From Martinezella rhizogenes (GTDB lineage: Bacteria > Pseudomonadota > Alphaproteobacteria > Rhizobiales > Rhizobiaceae), in the NCBI RefSeq assembly GCF_000799715.1, contig NZ_JUHG01000013.1, positions 868,001-932,000 on the forward strand: 64,000 nt of DNA. The letters are read 5' to 3'. Shown one piece after another: positions 50,466-60,916 of the stretch. Made by a program: the position numbers and the translations under genes. Numbering within the stretch: position 1 is the stretch's first letter; each line of letters opens with the position of its first letter. The notes below the pieces were generated by a model. It made no database searches and was not told where the DNA came from. It worked only from the letters and a program-made list of their open reading frames with translations.

Positions 50466-51932
50466 CTAAACCTCGCCGACGACAACGGACGAGTCGAGCC
50501 GTTCTATCAGTGTGGAACTAGCCTCATTGACGCCGATCAACTCGACCTGAGCGCCATGCGTTTTAAAGCGCTGGACAACTTTCTCCAGGGCCGCGACAGC
50601 GGTGATGTCCCAGAAATGCGCCCGGGAGACATCAATAGTAACGCTCATGTCGGCAGCGTCCCTTACGTCGAATGACTCGACGAAGACGTCAGCCGAAGCG
50701 AAAAATACCTGCCCCGAGACGCGGTAGAATATTCGCCTGGTCCCGGCGTCGCGTTCGATCTCGACATGCAAGAGGCTGGCGACCTTGAACGTGAAGAACA
50801 CGCCGCTTAGAAGCACCCCGACAGTGACGCCGAGCGCCAGATTGGAGGTCGCGACCGTGACGACGACGGTTGCGAGCATCACGGCACTCGATATCTTCGG
50901 ATGGACGACCAACTTGCGCACGGACGACCAATCGAACGTGTCGATCGAGACCATGATCATGATTGCCACCAGCGCGGCAACCGGAACCTGCGATACCCAG
51001 GGTTTGAGCAGAACCATCAGGACCAGCAGAAAAGCACCCGCAAACAGTGTCGAGAGACGGCCGCGACCGCCGTACTTCACATTGCTAATCGTCTGGCCGA
51101 TCATGCCGCACCCAGCAATGCCGCCGAACAGGCTCGATGCGGCATTGGCAAGGCCAAGACCCGCACTTTCCCGGTTCTTGGAACTCGGGGTATCGGTCAA
51201 ATCGTCAACGACGCTGGCCGTCATCATCGACTCAAGCAAGCCGACCATGGCGATCGCCAGAGCCGGGCCGGCGATGATACGGAGTGTCTCGAGGTTGAGC
51301 GGAACCTCTGGCCATGCGAAGACGGGAAGGGAATCCGGAAGGCGACCGAGGTCGGCGACAGTGAGCACGGGAAGCTTCAGCGTCACTGAGGCGACAGTCA
51401 GAACGACGACGCAGATCAGAGGCGATGGCAAAGCTGTTGTGATGCGCGGCGCCAGATAGATCAGTATCAACCCTGCCGCCAGAAAGGCATAACCGACCAC
51501 GCCCCCGTCGATGATATGCGGCACCTGAGCCGCAAAAATGAGGATCGCAAGTGCGTTGACAAAGCCGGTCCGGACCGACTTCGAGACAAAACGCATCAGC
51601 ACGCCGAGGCGCAACAGGCCAAAGACAATCTGTATGATCCCCGCCAGCAGGCCGGCGGCGAACAGATAGGGCAAGCCATGGCCATGAACCAAAGGTGCCG
51701 CGACAAGAGCGACGGATCCGGCTGCGGCCGAGATCATGGCCGGGCGCCCGCCGCTAAAGGCAATGACAATTCCGATCACGAAAGACGCGAACAGCCCCAC
51801 CTGCGGATCGACACCAGCCGCGAACGAGAAGGCGATGACTTCGGGAATGAGAGCAAAGGTCGCGACTGCTCCAGCGAGCATCTCGCGGGTGGGATTGGCA
51901 AGCCACTCCCGGCGAATAGACGATAATGACAT
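50466..51932 (-). CDS. SulP family inorganic anion transporter with STAS domain
   Basis: 488 residues from ATG at 51932. The membrane part starts with [20 protein letters not shown] and contains [20 protein letters not shown]; around 11-12 helices. A STAS domain follows ([40 protein letters not shown]). SulP proteins carry sulfate, bicarbonate, or other anions. The nearby organosulfur genes make sulfate attractive, but the family alone does not decide. Confidence 0.9.
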   Translation of the reverse strand: MSLSSIRREWLANPTREMLAGAVATFALIPEVIAFSFAAGVDPQVGLFASFVIGIVIAFSGGRPAMISAAAGSVALVAAPLVHGHGLPYLFAAGLLAGIIQIVFGLLRLGVLMRFVSKSVRTGFVNALAILIFAAQVPHIIDGGVVGYAFLAAGLILIYLAPRITTALPSPLICVVVLTVASVTLKLPVLTVADLGRLPDSLPVFAWPEVPLNLETLRIIAGPALAIAMVGLLESMMTASVVDDLTDTPSSKNRESAGLGLANAASSLFGGIAGCGMIGQTISNVKYGGRGRLSTLFAGAFLLVLMVLLKPWVSQVPVAALVAIMIMVSIDTFDWSSVRKLVVHPKISSAVMLATVVVTVATSNLALGVTVGVLLSGVFFTFKVASLLHVEIERDAGTRRIFYRVSGQVFFASADVFVESFDVRDAADMSVTIDVSRAHFWDITAVAALEKVVQRFKTHGAQVELIGVNEASSTLIERLDSSVVVGEV

Positions 51933-52154
51933 CTGGTGAATTCTCGCAAAGGACGCCTGGCCTCGGGCAAGAGGCCGCAAGTTGGCATTCAGGTTTTGCG
52001 TGGTCCGGCGGATCGGCGGCCGGAATAGCCACCCGGATTCTCACCGGGTCCAGTCGAGTGCGTCCTTATAGGCGCGGTTCTTGATAAAGGGCAATATCTG
52101 CGCTGAAAGATAAAATCTGAGTGTCCTGAAACGCCTTAAGCCGGCACGACAACC
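51933..52154. other. Intergenic region
   Basis: 222 bp between the SulP gene and the end of the Ssu/Tau-type ABC operon. No gene seen; presumably holds the SulP promoter. Confidence 0.35.
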
Positions 52155-52176
52155 CCGGCTCGAGACCCCGAGCCGG
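52155..52176 (-). terminator. Hairpin after the Ssu/Tau-type ABC operon
   Basis: CCGGCTCG (52155-52162) pairs with CGAGCCGG (52169-52176), 6-nt loop, 19 nt beyond the binding-protein stop on the leftward transcript. Confidence 0.5.
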
Positions 52177-52194
52177 AGCAGACGCATCATGACA

Positions 52195-53226
52195 TCACGT
52201 CTTGGCCGCCTTGACGAAACGGGGATCGAAGGTCTTGGCGTAGGGCACCTCGGCATCGGCCAATTCCGGGTCAAGCGTCTTCAGGACGCTCATCATCGAC
52301 GTGTAGCCTTCCTCGCTGATCATGCCGTCGGGTGAATACATTTCCTTCGAGTTCTTGAAGGCCTGTATGTAGAGATCGCGGTTTCCGAGAAGGTATTCTT
52401 CGGGCACGGTATCCGCCACGTCTTCGGGCTTCGCCTGGCCGATCCATTTCAAGGCCTTCAGGAAGGCATTGGTCACCCGCTGCGTCGTCACCGGATTGGT
52501 TTCGGCGAAACTGCGCTGGATGTAAACCGTTGCGGCCGGGTTCGGGCCGCCGAACAGCGCGCGCGTTCCAGCCTCTGTTCGCGTATCGATCAGGACGGAA
52601 ACGAGATCCTCATACTGAAGCTGGGCGATCACCGGATCGAGATGAGACAGGCCGTCGACCTCACCGTTCTTGATCGCCGCGACGGCGCTGGCACCGCCGC
52701 CTATGCCGATCAACGCGACATCGGTTGGCGCCAGCCCATTCTTCTGCAGCGCATATTGCAGCATCAGCGCCGTCGACGAGCCCGGTGCCGTGACCCCGAT
52801 CTTCCGCCCCTTGAGGTCGGCCACGGATTTGATCTCGCCCGCGAGCTCCTTGCGCACGGCAATCACAATCCCGGGGAACCGGCCCAGACCGCAGATGGCG
52901 ACGATATCCTGCCCCTTGTTCTGCATGCGGATCGTGTGCTCGTAAGCACCGGCGACAACATCGACCGAGCCGCCGATCAGCGCCTGCAGCGATTTCGCGC
53001 CGCCGGCGAAATCATTGATGGTGACGTTCAGTCCTTCTTCCTCGAAGAAGCCCTTCTTTTCGGCAATCGTTAGCGGAAGATAATAGAGCAGCGGCTTGCC
53101 GCCGACGGCCAGGGTCAGGTCCGGCTTTTCCGGCTTCGCGTCATCGGCGACGGCCGGCCCGCTTGCCTGAAAGAAGGCGGCAGCACCGATGCTGGCTGTG
53201 CCGATCAAGAATGTCCTGCGTTCCAT
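52195..53226 (-). CDS. ABC transporter substrate-binding protein (NMT1/SsuA/TauA-like)
   Basis: 343 residues from ATG at 53226. Tat-type signal ERRTFLIGTASIGAAAFFQA. NMT1 features: LYYLPLTIAEKKGFFEEEGL, GGAKSLQALIGGSVDVVAGA, KGRKIGVTAPGSSTALMLQY and NGEVDGLSHLDP. This fold binds sulfonates, taurine, nitrate or pyrimidine-type ligands. Last gene of the three-gene leftward operon. Confidence 0.9.
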   Translation of the reverse strand: MERRTFLIGTASIGAAAFFQASGPAVADDAKPEKPDLTLAVGGKPLLYYLPLTIAEKKGFFEEEGLNVTINDFAGGAKSLQALIGGSVDVVAGAYEHTIRMQNKGQDIVAICGLGRFPGIVIAVRKELAGEIKSVADLKGRKIGVTAPGSSTALMLQYALQKNGLAPTDVALIGIGGGASAVAAIKNGEVDGLSHLDPVIAQLQYEDLVSVLIDTRTEAGTRALFGGPNPAATVYIQRSFAETNPVTTQRVTNAFLKALKWIGQAKPEDVADTVPEEYLLGNRDLYIQAFKNSKEMYSPDGMISEEGYTSMMSVLKTLDPELADAEVPYAKTFDPRFVKAAKT

Positions 53227-53258
53227 GTTTTCCTCCACTAGATCGAAATTGAAATCGC

Positions 53259-54026
53259 TTAATGCCGCCACCGCAGCATATGCCGCTCAACCCTGGTCAT
53301 CAGCCAGTCGACGATGAGGACGAAGGCCATCAGCACGAACATGCCGGCGAAGACGCCGGCCACATCGAACACGCCCTCGGCCTGCTGGATGAGATAACCA
53401 AGCCCTGCGGCCGAACCCAGATATTCGCCGACAACCGCACCGACAACCGCAAATCCTACAGAGGTATGGAGGCTCGAAAACATCCAGGACAAGGCCGAGG
53501 GAATATAGACGTGGCGCAACAGCTGCCTCTCGTTCATCCCGAGCATGCGGGCATTGGCAAGTACGGTCGGGCTCACTTCCTTCACGCCCTGATAGACGTT
53601 GAAAAAGACGATGAAGAAGACCAGCGTGACGCCGAGCGCCACCTTCGACCAGATGCCGAGGCCGAACCACAGGGCGAATATCGGTGCCAGGACGACACGC
53701 GGCAAGGCATTGGCGGCCTTGACATAGGGATCAAAGACGGCAGCCACCACGGGCCGGCGCGCAAACCAGAAGCCGAAGATTACCCCACCGATCGCGCCAA
53801 TGAAAAATGCCAGCAGGGATTCCGACAGTGTTACCCAGAGATGATACCAGATCGATCCGTCGGCGAACCATTTCACGATCCGCGCGGCGACCTTGACCGG
53901 ATCGGCAAAGAAGAATGCGGCAGTTCGCGGGTTGCCGAAGACATGCGTCGATGTTGCGAGATACCACGCACCGACGATCACGATCGCCACCAGCAATTGG
54001 CAGGCCAGGAGCTTCGTTCTCGTCAT
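53259..54026 (-). CDS. ABC transporter permease (SsuC/TauC-like)
   Basis: 255 residues, about six helices. Motifs: ANALPRVVLAPIFALWFGLG, VSPTVLANARMLGMNERQLL (EAA loop, RHVYIPSALSWMFSSL) and VVGAVVGEYLGSAAGLGYLI. Overlaps the ATPase stop by 4 nt (54023-54026). Confidence 0.91.
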   Translation of the reverse strand: MTRTKLLACQLLVAIVIVGAWYLATSTHVFGNPRTAAFFFADPVKVAARIVKWFADGSIWYHLWVTLSESLLAFFIGAIGGVIFGFWFARRPVVAAVFDPYVKAANALPRVVLAPIFALWFGLGIWSKVALGVTLVFFIVFFNVYQGVKEVSPTVLANARMLGMNERQLLRHVYIPSALSWMFSSLHTSVGFAVVGAVVGEYLGSAAGLGYLIQQAEGVFDVAGVFAGMFVLMAFVLIVDWLMTRVERHMLRWRH

Positions 54027-54889
54027 TGCGCGGCCACGTTGGTCTGCTGATAGGCGGTCATGACTTCTTCTCTCAGCGCATGCCAGATGCTTTTGTGCAG
54101 CTCCGTGAAGGCCGGGTCGTGGCGGATTTCGGCGATGTCGCGCGGCCGGGGGATCGTGACGCGAAAATCGCCGATGATCCGGGATTTCGGCCCCGCCGAC
54201 ATGATGACGATGCGATCCGCAAGGGCAATCGCCTCGTCGAGATCATGGGTGACGAACATCACCGCCTTCTTGTCCTCGGACCAGAGCTTCAGCAGAAGGT
54301 CGCCCATGATCAGTCGGGTCTGTGCGTCGAGCGGACCGAACGGCTCGTCCATCAACAACAGCTTCGGATTGCGGATGAGCACCTGGGCCAATCCGACCCT
54401 CTTGCGCTGGCCACCGGACAGCATGCTCGGATAGCGATCGGCAAAGCCGCCGAGGCCAACACGCTCAAGCCATTCCATCGCCGATTTGCGCGCTTCACTC
54501 GTCGACACGCCGGATACCTCGAGGCCGATGGCGACGTTTTCGAGCACGGTTTTCCACGGCATCAGCGAATCCTGCTGAAACAGGTAGCCGGCTTGCCTAT
54601 TCAGTCCCTTCAGGGGGCGTCCGAAAATCTCGACAGACCCTGATGCCGGATCGAGCAGCCCTGCCGCCACGTTGAGAAGCGTGGACTTGCCGCAACCGGT
54701 AGGCCCGACGATCGCCAGGAATTCGTCGCCCGCCACACCAAGATCGGTGTCGGCCACCGCGTCGAAGCGCTTGCCGCCGGCTATCCCGAAAGAAATCGAC
54801 ACCTTGTCCAAGTGGACGGCCAGAGGAGCCGCGATCGTCACGGCTTCCGCTTTCGATTGAAAATTTTTCAACTCTCCCGAACCCATCAT
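54023..54889 (-). CDS. ABC transporter ATP-binding protein (SsuB/TauB-like)
   Basis: 288 residues. Walker A GPTGCGKST, Q-loop YLFQQDSLMPWKTVLENV, signature LSGGQRKRVGLAQVL, Walker B LLLMDEPFGPLDAQT and the H-loop VTHD. First gene of the operon; ATG at 54889 or 54886. The substrate is likely a sulfonate or similar small anion by family, unproven. Confidence 0.92.
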   Translation of the reverse strand: MMGSGELKNFQSKAEAVTIAAPLAVHLDKVSISFGIAGGKRFDAVADTDLGVAGDEFLAIVGPTGCGKSTLLNVAAGLLDPASGSVEIFGRPLKGLNRQAGYLFQQDSLMPWKTVLENVAIGLEVSGVSTSEARKSAMEWLERVGLGGFADRYPSMLSGGQRKRVGLAQVLIRNPKLLLMDEPFGPLDAQTRLIMGDLLLKLWSEDKKAVMFVTHDLDEAIALADRIVIMSAGPKSRIIGDFRVTIPRPRDIAEIRHDPAFTELHKSIWHALREEVMTAYQQTNVAAQ

Positions 54890-55141
54890 TTAACAAGCAA
54901 CATCACAAAGAGCCTGACCGATCAGCAAACAATCAAACACGATCCAACCCACTTCATGACCATAGGGAGCCCGCAAACATGGACGGGGTCCAATGCCGCT
55001 GAACTGCGTTCATCGATGAAATGAATTGGCCTGCCTCCTCCAAGCAGAGCTCCACCTGACCAATCTGGCATCATGCGGCCCATTTTTCCATAGCATTTTC
55101 ATTGGAAATCGTGTCGAGCGAATAATGTTTTTTGTCATCGT

Positions 55142-56983
55142 CTATGGAGCGGCGGCGACAAGGTGCCCCGGCTCGACGACACGGTAGCCGGCGTTTACGG
55201 GTCGGTAATCGATTGGCCGGATCGGACTTTTGATTTCGTCGTTTGCGACCGGACGTTTTTCCCGGCGGCGGTCCGGATCAGGCACCGGAACGGCTGCTAT
55301 CAGCTTCCTCGTATAGGGATGCTGCGGGTTCTCGAAGATCGCCGCCCTTGGACCAATCTCGACGATCTCGCCGAGATACATGACGGCAACACGGTGGCTG
55401 ACCCGCTCCACAACCGCCATGTCGTGCGAGATGAAAAGAAACGCGAGGTTGAGGCTCTGCTGCAGATCGAGCATGAGATTGATGACCTGTGCCTTGATCG
55501 AGACATCGAGTGCCGAGACGCTCTCATCCGCGACAATGACCTTCGGCTCCAACGCAAGGGCGCGGGCGATGCAGATGCGCTGGCGCTGACCGCCGGAAAA
55601 TTCATGGGGGTAGCGCGTTGCCATTTCCAGCGAGAGCCCGACCTTCAACAGGAGGTCGGCCACCACGTCCTTGGCCTGCTTTGCCGTGCCCATCCCGTGC
55701 TCCAGATAAGGTTCAGCGATCGCGGCGCCGACGGTCATACGCGGATTGAGGCTTGCATATGGATCCTGAAAGATCATCTGCACCGATTTGCGCATCTGGC
55801 GCATGTCCTTACGGTCAAGCGAAAGCACATCCTTGCCTTCCACCACCACCGAACCGTCATTGGGCTCGATCAGGCGCATGATTGCGCGACCGGTCGTCGA
55901 TTTGCCGCAACCGGATTCACCCACGAGCGACAAGGTCTCGCCGGCATGGAGATCGAAGGAAACATTCTCCACGGCATGGACGCGGCCGCTCAGGCGACCG
56001 AGGAGACCGGAATGAATATCGAAGCGCTTGCACAGGTTCCGGACCTCCAGGACCGGACGCAGGCTGGAGGCAACCGTGTCGGCAGTTTCCTCGGGCACAT
56101 CGGATTCGCCCGTTGCCGTGTTGACCACGGGAAAACGCAGCGGCCGTGCGTGCCCCTTCATGGAACCGAGCACGGGTACGGCCGACAGCAAGGCGCGAGT
56201 GTAAGGGTGCTTGCTGCGATGAAAAATGTCGGCGGTCGCTCCCGTCTCGACCTGCTCGCCGCGATACATCACCACCGTCCGGTCGGCGATCTCCGCCACC
56301 ACCCCCATGTCGTGAGTGATGAACAGGACGGATGTCCCCTCCTCTTCCTGAAGCATTTTGATCAGGTCGAGGATCTGCCCCTGAATGGTGACGTCGAGCG
56401 CCGTTGTTGGCTCGTCGGCAATAAGGAGCTTCGGCTTCGACGCGAGCGCCATTGCGATCATCACACGCTGGCGCATGCCGCCCGAAAAGCGATGTGGATA
56501 TTCATCGAAACGGGCAGCGGCGGAGGGGATGCGAACCTTCTCCAGAAGCCTGATAGTCTCGGCACGGGCCTCGGCTTTCGACATCGGCAAGTGGCAGAGC
56601 AAGGCCTCGGAAATCTGATCGCCGATCGTAAAGAGCGGATTGAGACTGGTCATCGGCTCCTGAAAGATCATGGCAACCTCGTTGCCACGAACCCGGCGCA
56701 TGGCATGCTCCGGCAACGCCAGAAGGTTATCACCATCAAGCATGATCCTGCCTTCGATGCGGCTCATGTCTTTCTGCAGCAGCCGCATAATCGAGAGTGA
56801 CGTCACGCTCTTTCCCGATCCGGACTCCCCAACGATCGCAACGGTTTCTCCCGGCGCAACCGTAAAGGAAATATCCCGGACAACGGGCTTCCAGCTCCCA
56901 TCGATCAAAAACGAGGTCGTGAGGTTCTCGACCGAGAGAACCGGTTGAGCGGCGTCGACCGTCTGCGCTTCCATGCTGGCCAT
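55142..56983 (-). CDS. Fused double ABC ATPase of a peptide-type importer (DppD-DppF fusion, GsiA-like)
   Basis: 613 residues with two complete nucleotide-binding domains. Domain 1 (1-270): Walker [11 protein letters not shown], signature [15 protein letters not shown], Walker [13 protein letters not shown]. Domain 2 (about 315-590): Walker [10 protein letters not shown], signature [15 protein letters not shown], Walker [13 protein letters not shown]. Oligopeptide-type tails [15 protein letters not shown] and [15 protein letters not shown]. It serves the permeases at 60917-62727, from which it is separated by catabolic genes and the opposite-strand IclR gene. Confidence 0.93.
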   Translation of the reverse strand: MASMEAQTVDAAQPVLSVENLTTSFLIDGSWKPVVRDISFTVAPGETVAIVGESGSGKSVTSLSIMRLLQKDMSRIEGRIMLDGDNLLALPEHAMRRVRGNEVAMIFQEPMTSLNPLFTIGDQISEALLCHLPMSKAEARAETIRLLEKVRIPSAAARFDEYPHRFSGGMRQRVMIAMALASKPKLLIADEPTTALDVTIQGQILDLIKMLQEEEGTSVLFITHDMGVVAEIADRTVVMYRGEQVETGATADIFHRSKHPYTRALLSAVPVLGSMKGHARPLRFPVVNTATGESDVPEETADTVASSLRPVLEVRNLCKRFDIHSGLLGRLSGRVHAVENVSFDLHAGETLSLVGESGCGKSTTGRAIMRLIEPNDGSVVVEGKDVLSLDRKDMRQMRKSVQMIFQDPYASLNPRMTVGAAIAEPYLEHGMGTAKQAKDVVADLLLKVGLSLEMATRYPHEFSGGQRQRICIARALALEPKVIVADESVSALDVSIKAQVINLMLDLQQSLNLAFLFISHDMAVVERVSHRVAVMYLGEIVEIGPRAAIFENPQHPYTRKLIAAVPVPDPDRRREKRPVANDEIKSPIRPIDYRPVNAGYRVVEPGHLVAAAP

Positions 56984-57019
56984 GCTTGGTTCCTTGTCGT
57001 TTCGGGCAGGCGTGGCATA

Positions 57020-58216
57020 TCAATCCGGCCAGCGCAGCATTCCATCGAAGCGATGCTTGCTGCGATTTTCGATAGGCGTCGCGATGATCTCGTTGGATGC
57101 GCGTGCCTTATCGAGTTCCTCGGACAGACGCCTCGCCACGATCGTCTCCTCACCCGGATGCAGGTTGCAGGGATCAAGATAAAAGTATTGATGCTCCACT
57201 TTGTGGTCGCGCACGATGATCGGGGGCGTCCCCCGCGCCAAGGCATCCGCAAGATCCCAGGCGGTGATATGGGCAACCTCCGGATTCAGGAGGACGCGCA
57301 TTCGATCCAACGGATTGCTGGTGGGATCGGGCTCGATCAGGGCCGTAACACCCGGGCGCCCATCCAGCGTCTGCTTCCAAAGATTGAGATAGCTGGTTTC
57401 CCGTTCGCGGATACCGGCGTGATCGCGCGTTTCCCAGGCCTCGAGCGCGGCCATCACACCGAAGATGCTTTCCTTGCCGACCTTCATGCCGCGGCCGATG
57501 CCCATGTTTTGAAGGAATGCGTGCCGGACCAGTTCCTTCCTGCCGGCGACAATGCCCGACGTCGGTCCGCCGAGGAATTTGTGGCCCGAATACAATGCCA
57601 CGTCCGCCCCCTGCTTGAGGAAAACCTCAAGGTCATATTCCGAGGCGGCGTCGACAATCACCGGCACGCCCTTGGCATGGGCGATCTCGACGAATTCCTT
57701 GAGGTTCAGGAGCCCGTGGTCGACCACATGATGCGAGACGACATAGACGGCGGCGGCGGTCTTTTCGGTAATGGCGTTTTCCATGTGGAACCGATGCGTG
57801 GATGTCGCCTGGCCGACCAGAACCACCTTGCCGCCGGCAAGCCGTATGGCCTGATCGACAGGCGCGCCGTAGCTGACCACATGCCCCATCTGAACGAGGA
57901 CTTCGCTTTTCTCCGGCACGACATCCGGCAGCTTCTCGATGGCCAGCAGATCGTTGCCGGTGATGGCGCCTGCAACGGCAAGGCTGATGCCGGCCGAGCA
58001 CGATGCCGTTACGAAACCGGCCTCGCCACCCGTCAGGCGCGCTATCACAGCACTTGCCTTGCGCTGGAGATCGTTGATCTCGACGAATTGCGGCAGGATC
58101 GACGACATCGCCCGGACTGCTTCCGGAACGACGATGGAAGCGCCAAGGCTTGTCATCGTGCCGGACACATTGATGACCGGGCGAAGGCCGATCGATGCAC
58201 GGATATCATCGGACAT
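57020..58216 (-). CDS. SelA/DgaE-like PLP-dependent enzyme
   Basis: 398 residues from ATG at 58216 (AGGAGA upstream). The fold-type I PLP enzyme has the internal aldimine Lys at K213 ([13 protein letters not shown]), [11 protein letters not shown] and [15 protein letters not shown]. It belongs to the L-seryl-tRNA(Sec) selenium transferase-like superfamily, which includes D-glucosaminate-6-phosphate ammonia-lyase; no selenocysteine genes are present, so tRNA modification is unlikely. Superfamily members are frequent partners of COG3964 deacylases, as here. I infer ammonia elimination from a deacylated amino acid or amino sugar acid. Confidence 0.8.
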   Translation of the reverse strand: MSDDIRASIGLRPVINVSGTMTSLGASIVVPEAVRAMSSILPQFVEINDLQRKASAVIARLTGGEAGFVTASCSAGISLAVAGAITGNDLLAIEKLPDVVPEKSEVLVQMGHVVSYGAPVDQAIRLAGGKVVLVGQATSTHRFHMENAITEKTAAAVYVVSHHVVDHGLLNLKEFVEIAHAKGVPVIVDAASEYDLEVFLKQGADVALYSGHKFLGGPTSGIVAGRKELVRHAFLQNMGIGRGMKVGKESIFGVMAALEAWETRDHAGIRERETSYLNLWKQTLDGRPGVTALIEPDPTSNPLDRMRVLLNPEVAHITAWDLADALARGTPPIIVRDHKVEHQYFYLDPCNLHPGEETIVARRLSEELDKARASNEIIATPIENRSKHRFDGMLRWPD

Positions 58217-58320
58217 TTTATTTCTCCTGTCTCTCTGTTCGGCGACGAGGATCGCTTCGATTTGCCTCATCGACAACTATGCCATAATAATGTAATAGGC
58301 TCTAAAATTGCTCAGGGAAC

Positions 58321-59160
58321 ATGGAATTGGACGCAAAGACATCATCTCCAGCCCATCCCGGTGGTGCGCATCCGACCGAGGACGAAAGCACCAAAGTTGC
58401 TCGTCGATCCCGCGTCAGCGGTATCGATCGCGCGCTTCAGGTCATTGATTATCTTTACGAAACCGGCTCTCCAGCCGGAGTTTACGCGATCGCCAAGGCC
58501 GTCAAGGCGCCGCTTTCCACGATCTACGTGATTGTCGACGATCTTGTCGAAAAGAACATGCTGACGCGCAACGCGGACGGAGCCCTTTGGCTTGGTCCGA
58601 GGCTCTACCATTATGGGCTCGCCTATGCTCGTTCGCTGGATTTCATGAGCGTGGCGACACATGAAATGCATGATCTTTGCAGGGAGGTGGGCGAGACGGT
58701 GCAGGTATGCGGGCGCGATGGCGATCACATGCTGGTGCTTGCCATGGCAGACGGGCCGAGCCATTTCCAGGTCGCCTCTCGAGTCGGAACTCGCGTACCG
58801 CTCAACTGGACCGCTTCCGGGCGCCTTCTGGTCGGCCATCTGGCCACGGAAGAGCGCATCGAACTCTTCAGGCGATGCGCGCGCTCCTCGCCGACGGGAC
58901 GCGCCGAGATCGATCCAGCAGCCCTTTCGGAAGCGGCCGTCAAGGCTTTCGACGACCGCCTGTCGATCCAGGCTGGCGAGTCCGATTATGCCGTTGCCTG
59001 CATCGCCTCGCCGATCTGCGATCGGGATGGCCAATGCGTTGCCACCATCTCCATCGTGCTGCCGGAACAGAAGGCCTTTTCCGACGAGAACCACTACACC
59101 ACGCATGTGCGTGCTTCGGCGGAGCGGATAGAAAAGGTGATGGGCTGGCGCAACCACTAG
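58321..59160 (+). CDS. IclR family transcriptional regulator
   Basis: 279 residues. A polar N-terminal tail (about 35 residues) precedes the winged helix (SGIDRALQVIDYLYETGSPA, GVYAIAKAVKAPLSTIYVIV). A GAF-like effector domain follows (VGETVQVCGRDGDHMLVLAM, NWTASGRLLVGHLATEERI, YAVACIASPICDRDGQCVAT). It is divergent from the PLP enzyme (105 bp) and convergent with RidA, sitting in the middle of the operon-like set it likely regulates. Confidence 0.92.
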   Translation: MELDAKTSSPAHPGGAHPTEDESTKVARRSRVSGIDRALQVIDYLYETGSPAGVYAIAKAVKAPLSTIYVIVDDLVEKNMLTRNADGALWLGPRLYHYGLAYARSLDFMSVATHEMHDLCREVGETVQVCGRDGDHMLVLAMADGPSHFQVASRVGTRVPLNWTASGRLLVGHLATEERIELFRRCARSSPTGRAEIDPAALSEAAVKAFDDRLSIQAGESDYAVACIASPICDRDGQCVATISIVLPEQKAFSDENHYTTHVRASAERIEKVMGWRNH

Positions 59161-59171
59161 GACATTTTCCT

Positions 59172-59666
59172 TCAATCGTTCAGGGCGATGATCGCTTCGA
59201 TCTCGACCGTGATGTTGCCGGGCAACGAGCCGAAACCGACAGCCGAGCGCGCATGTTGACCAGCCTCGCCGAAGACGGCGATGAAGAGATCCGAGCATCC
59301 GTTGATGACGCTCGGATGGTCCTCGAAGCCCGGAACCGCATTGACCATGCCAAGCAGCTTGACGACGCGCTTAACGCGGGACAGATCCCCGAGCGCCTCG
59401 TGCATGACCGCGAGCAGATTGATACCCGTCAGGCGCGCGTGCCTGTAGGCATCGTCGACGGCGACATCCGTTCCGACCTTGCCGGAATGCATGAAGCCGT
59501 CCGCCTCGCGCGGGCCCTGTCCCGAAAGATAGAGAATGTTCCCTTCCTGCACATGCGTGACGAAATTGGCGATCGGTGGCGGCGAGGGCGGCAACTCAAT
59601 GCCGAGCGAGGCTAGCCGCTCATAGGGGGAGCCGACGGTTGTAGTCATTGCTGGGGACCTGTTCAC
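59172..59666 (-). CDS. RidA (YjgF/YER057c/UK114) family protein
   Basis: 164 residues from GTG at 59666 (AGGAA upstream); ATG at 59648 is an alternative. RidA-like elements: GNILYLSGQGPREADG, GKVGTDVAVDDAYRHARLTG and ARSAVGFGSLPGNITVEIEA, with the conserved Arg. Slightly longer than standard RidA (about 130). RidA hydrolyses reactive enamines/imines made by PLP ammonia-lyases, which fits the adjacent PLP enzyme well. Confidence 0.88.
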   Translation of the reverse strand: MNRSPAMTTTVGSPYERLASLGIELPPSPPPIANFVTHVQEGNILYLSGQGPREADGFMHSGKVGTDVAVDDAYRHARLTGINLLAVMHEALGDLSRVKRVVKLLGMVNAVPGFEDHPSVINGCSDLFIAVFGEAGQHARSAVGFGSLPGNITVEIEAIIALND

Positions 59667-59702
59667 GCAAATTCCTGTCTGAAATCGTTGTTGGCGCCGC
59701 GG

Positions 59703-60914
59703 TTACCGGTACGAATAACCGTGGCTGTGGCGCACGAGCTTGCGAGCCCTTGGAATGTAACGGCTGGCTGCAATCGCCTCGCTGCCGATGACGGCATAGC
59801 GCGGCTCGAAGAGCTTCTTGAGCACCGAGACGTCGCCGTTGGAATCGGTTGCTTCCACCTCGGAGTCGATCAGGTCGAAGATCGTGAAGTCGGCGCGTTG
59901 CCCGACCGACAGGCGGTTTTCCATCGACAATTTGATGACGGATGCCGGCGCATGGGTGACGGCATCCACGACCTTGTCGAATGGCATGCCGACCGAAAGC
60001 AGCTTGGACATCGTCGTGGCCAGATCCCAGACCGGGAAGTTCATCGAATGGCCATGCAGGTCTGTCGAGATCGAGAACGGCAGCAGGCCGCGCTTGATCG
60101 CGGCCTCGGCCACCTGGAACGAGAAGGAAGCTCCGCCGTGGCCAATATCCAGGCGAATGCCCTCGCCCGCGCAGCGTTCGGCGAGGTTGAAGAGATCTTT
60201 GTCTTCCAGGATGCTCGAACCCGCCTTGCCATTGAAGCAATGGGTAACGACGTCTCCAGGACCGAGAATTTCAAGAACCTCGTCGTAGAGGGCCGGCGGC
60301 TCACCAACATGCACCATCATCGGCACGTTCAGGATCTTGGCAATCTTCTTGCCGAGCTTGACCGGTGTTACGCCCCACGAGCCGGTAATGACATGGCTCG
60401 CGCGAACCTTGATGCCGACGATATGCTCGCTGTTCTCGGCATAAACTTCCAGGATCCGGTCGAGATTGATGGAACGGATGTCCATCAGCTCACTCACGCG
60501 GTTGCATGCGACCAGACCGATGGAACCGAGGTTGAGGAAAGCCTTGATCCGCTCCCTAGATGGCTCGATGATATATTCGCGAAAGCCGTGAAAATTCGCC
60601 TCGCCAGCCGATCCGGCATCGACCAGCGTGGTCACGCCGCGTTCGGCGCCACATTCCGACGGGCGAATGGAGATGTCGGTACCGCCATGCCAGATATGCA
60701 CATGCAGGTCGACCCAGCCCGGCGATATCCACGCTCCCTTCGCATCGATGCGCGTAACATCGTCGGCCACGGACAGCGAGGGTCCGATCGCCGCGATGTT
60801 GCCGTCGGCGCCGACGCGAATATCGATCGTCCCTTGCGGCGCGGCATTGCCGAAGGCCATGGGCTTGACGTTGGCAAGCAGAAGCGGCTTTCCCACCTGA
60901 TCCCCGGTTGACAT
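59703..60914 (-). CDS. COG3964 amidohydrolase/deacetylase family metallohydrolase
   Basis: 403 residues from ATG at 60914, 2 nt after the permease stop region; the longer frame to 61835 is a mirror of the permease gene. Amidohydrolase-superfamily residues: HxH at 71/73 (DLHVHIWHGG), Lys 169 (VGIKVRAS), His 202 (VHVGEPP), His 225 (VTHCFNG) and Asp 285 (STDLHGH). COG3964 includes a deacylase characterised as acting on acetyl-(R)-mandelate and N-acetyl-D-amino acids, though often misannotated as dihydroorotase. Likely removes an acyl group from an imported compound. Confidence 0.85.
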   Translation of the reverse strand: MSTGDQVGKPLLLANVKPMAFGNAAPQGTIDIRVGADGNIAAIGPSLSVADDVTRIDAKGAWISPGWVDLHVHIWHGGTDISIRPSECGAERGVTTLVDAGSAGEANFHGFREYIIEPSRERIKAFLNLGSIGLVACNRVSELMDIRSINLDRILEVYAENSEHIVGIKVRASHVITGSWGVTPVKLGKKIAKILNVPMMVHVGEPPALYDEVLEILGPGDVVTHCFNGKAGSSILEDKDLFNLAERCAGEGIRLDIGHGGASFSFQVAEAAIKRGLLPFSISTDLHGHSMNFPVWDLATTMSKLLSVGMPFDKVVDAVTHAPASVIKLSMENRLSVGQRADFTIFDLIDSEVEATDSNGDVSVLKKLFEPRYAVIGSEAIAASRYIPRARKLVRHSHGYSYR

Positions 60915-60916
60915 GA

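Noticed and set aside
55163..56800. 545-codon plus-strand frame across the double ATPase gene
   Set aside because: Antisense to two perfect ABC domains; the translated sequence is His/Arg-rich and has no recognisable motif.
57020..58216. Annotation as selenocysteine synthase (SelA)
   Set aside because: No selB, selD or selenocysteine tRNA is in view, and the genetic context is catabolic; the DgaE-like branch fits better.
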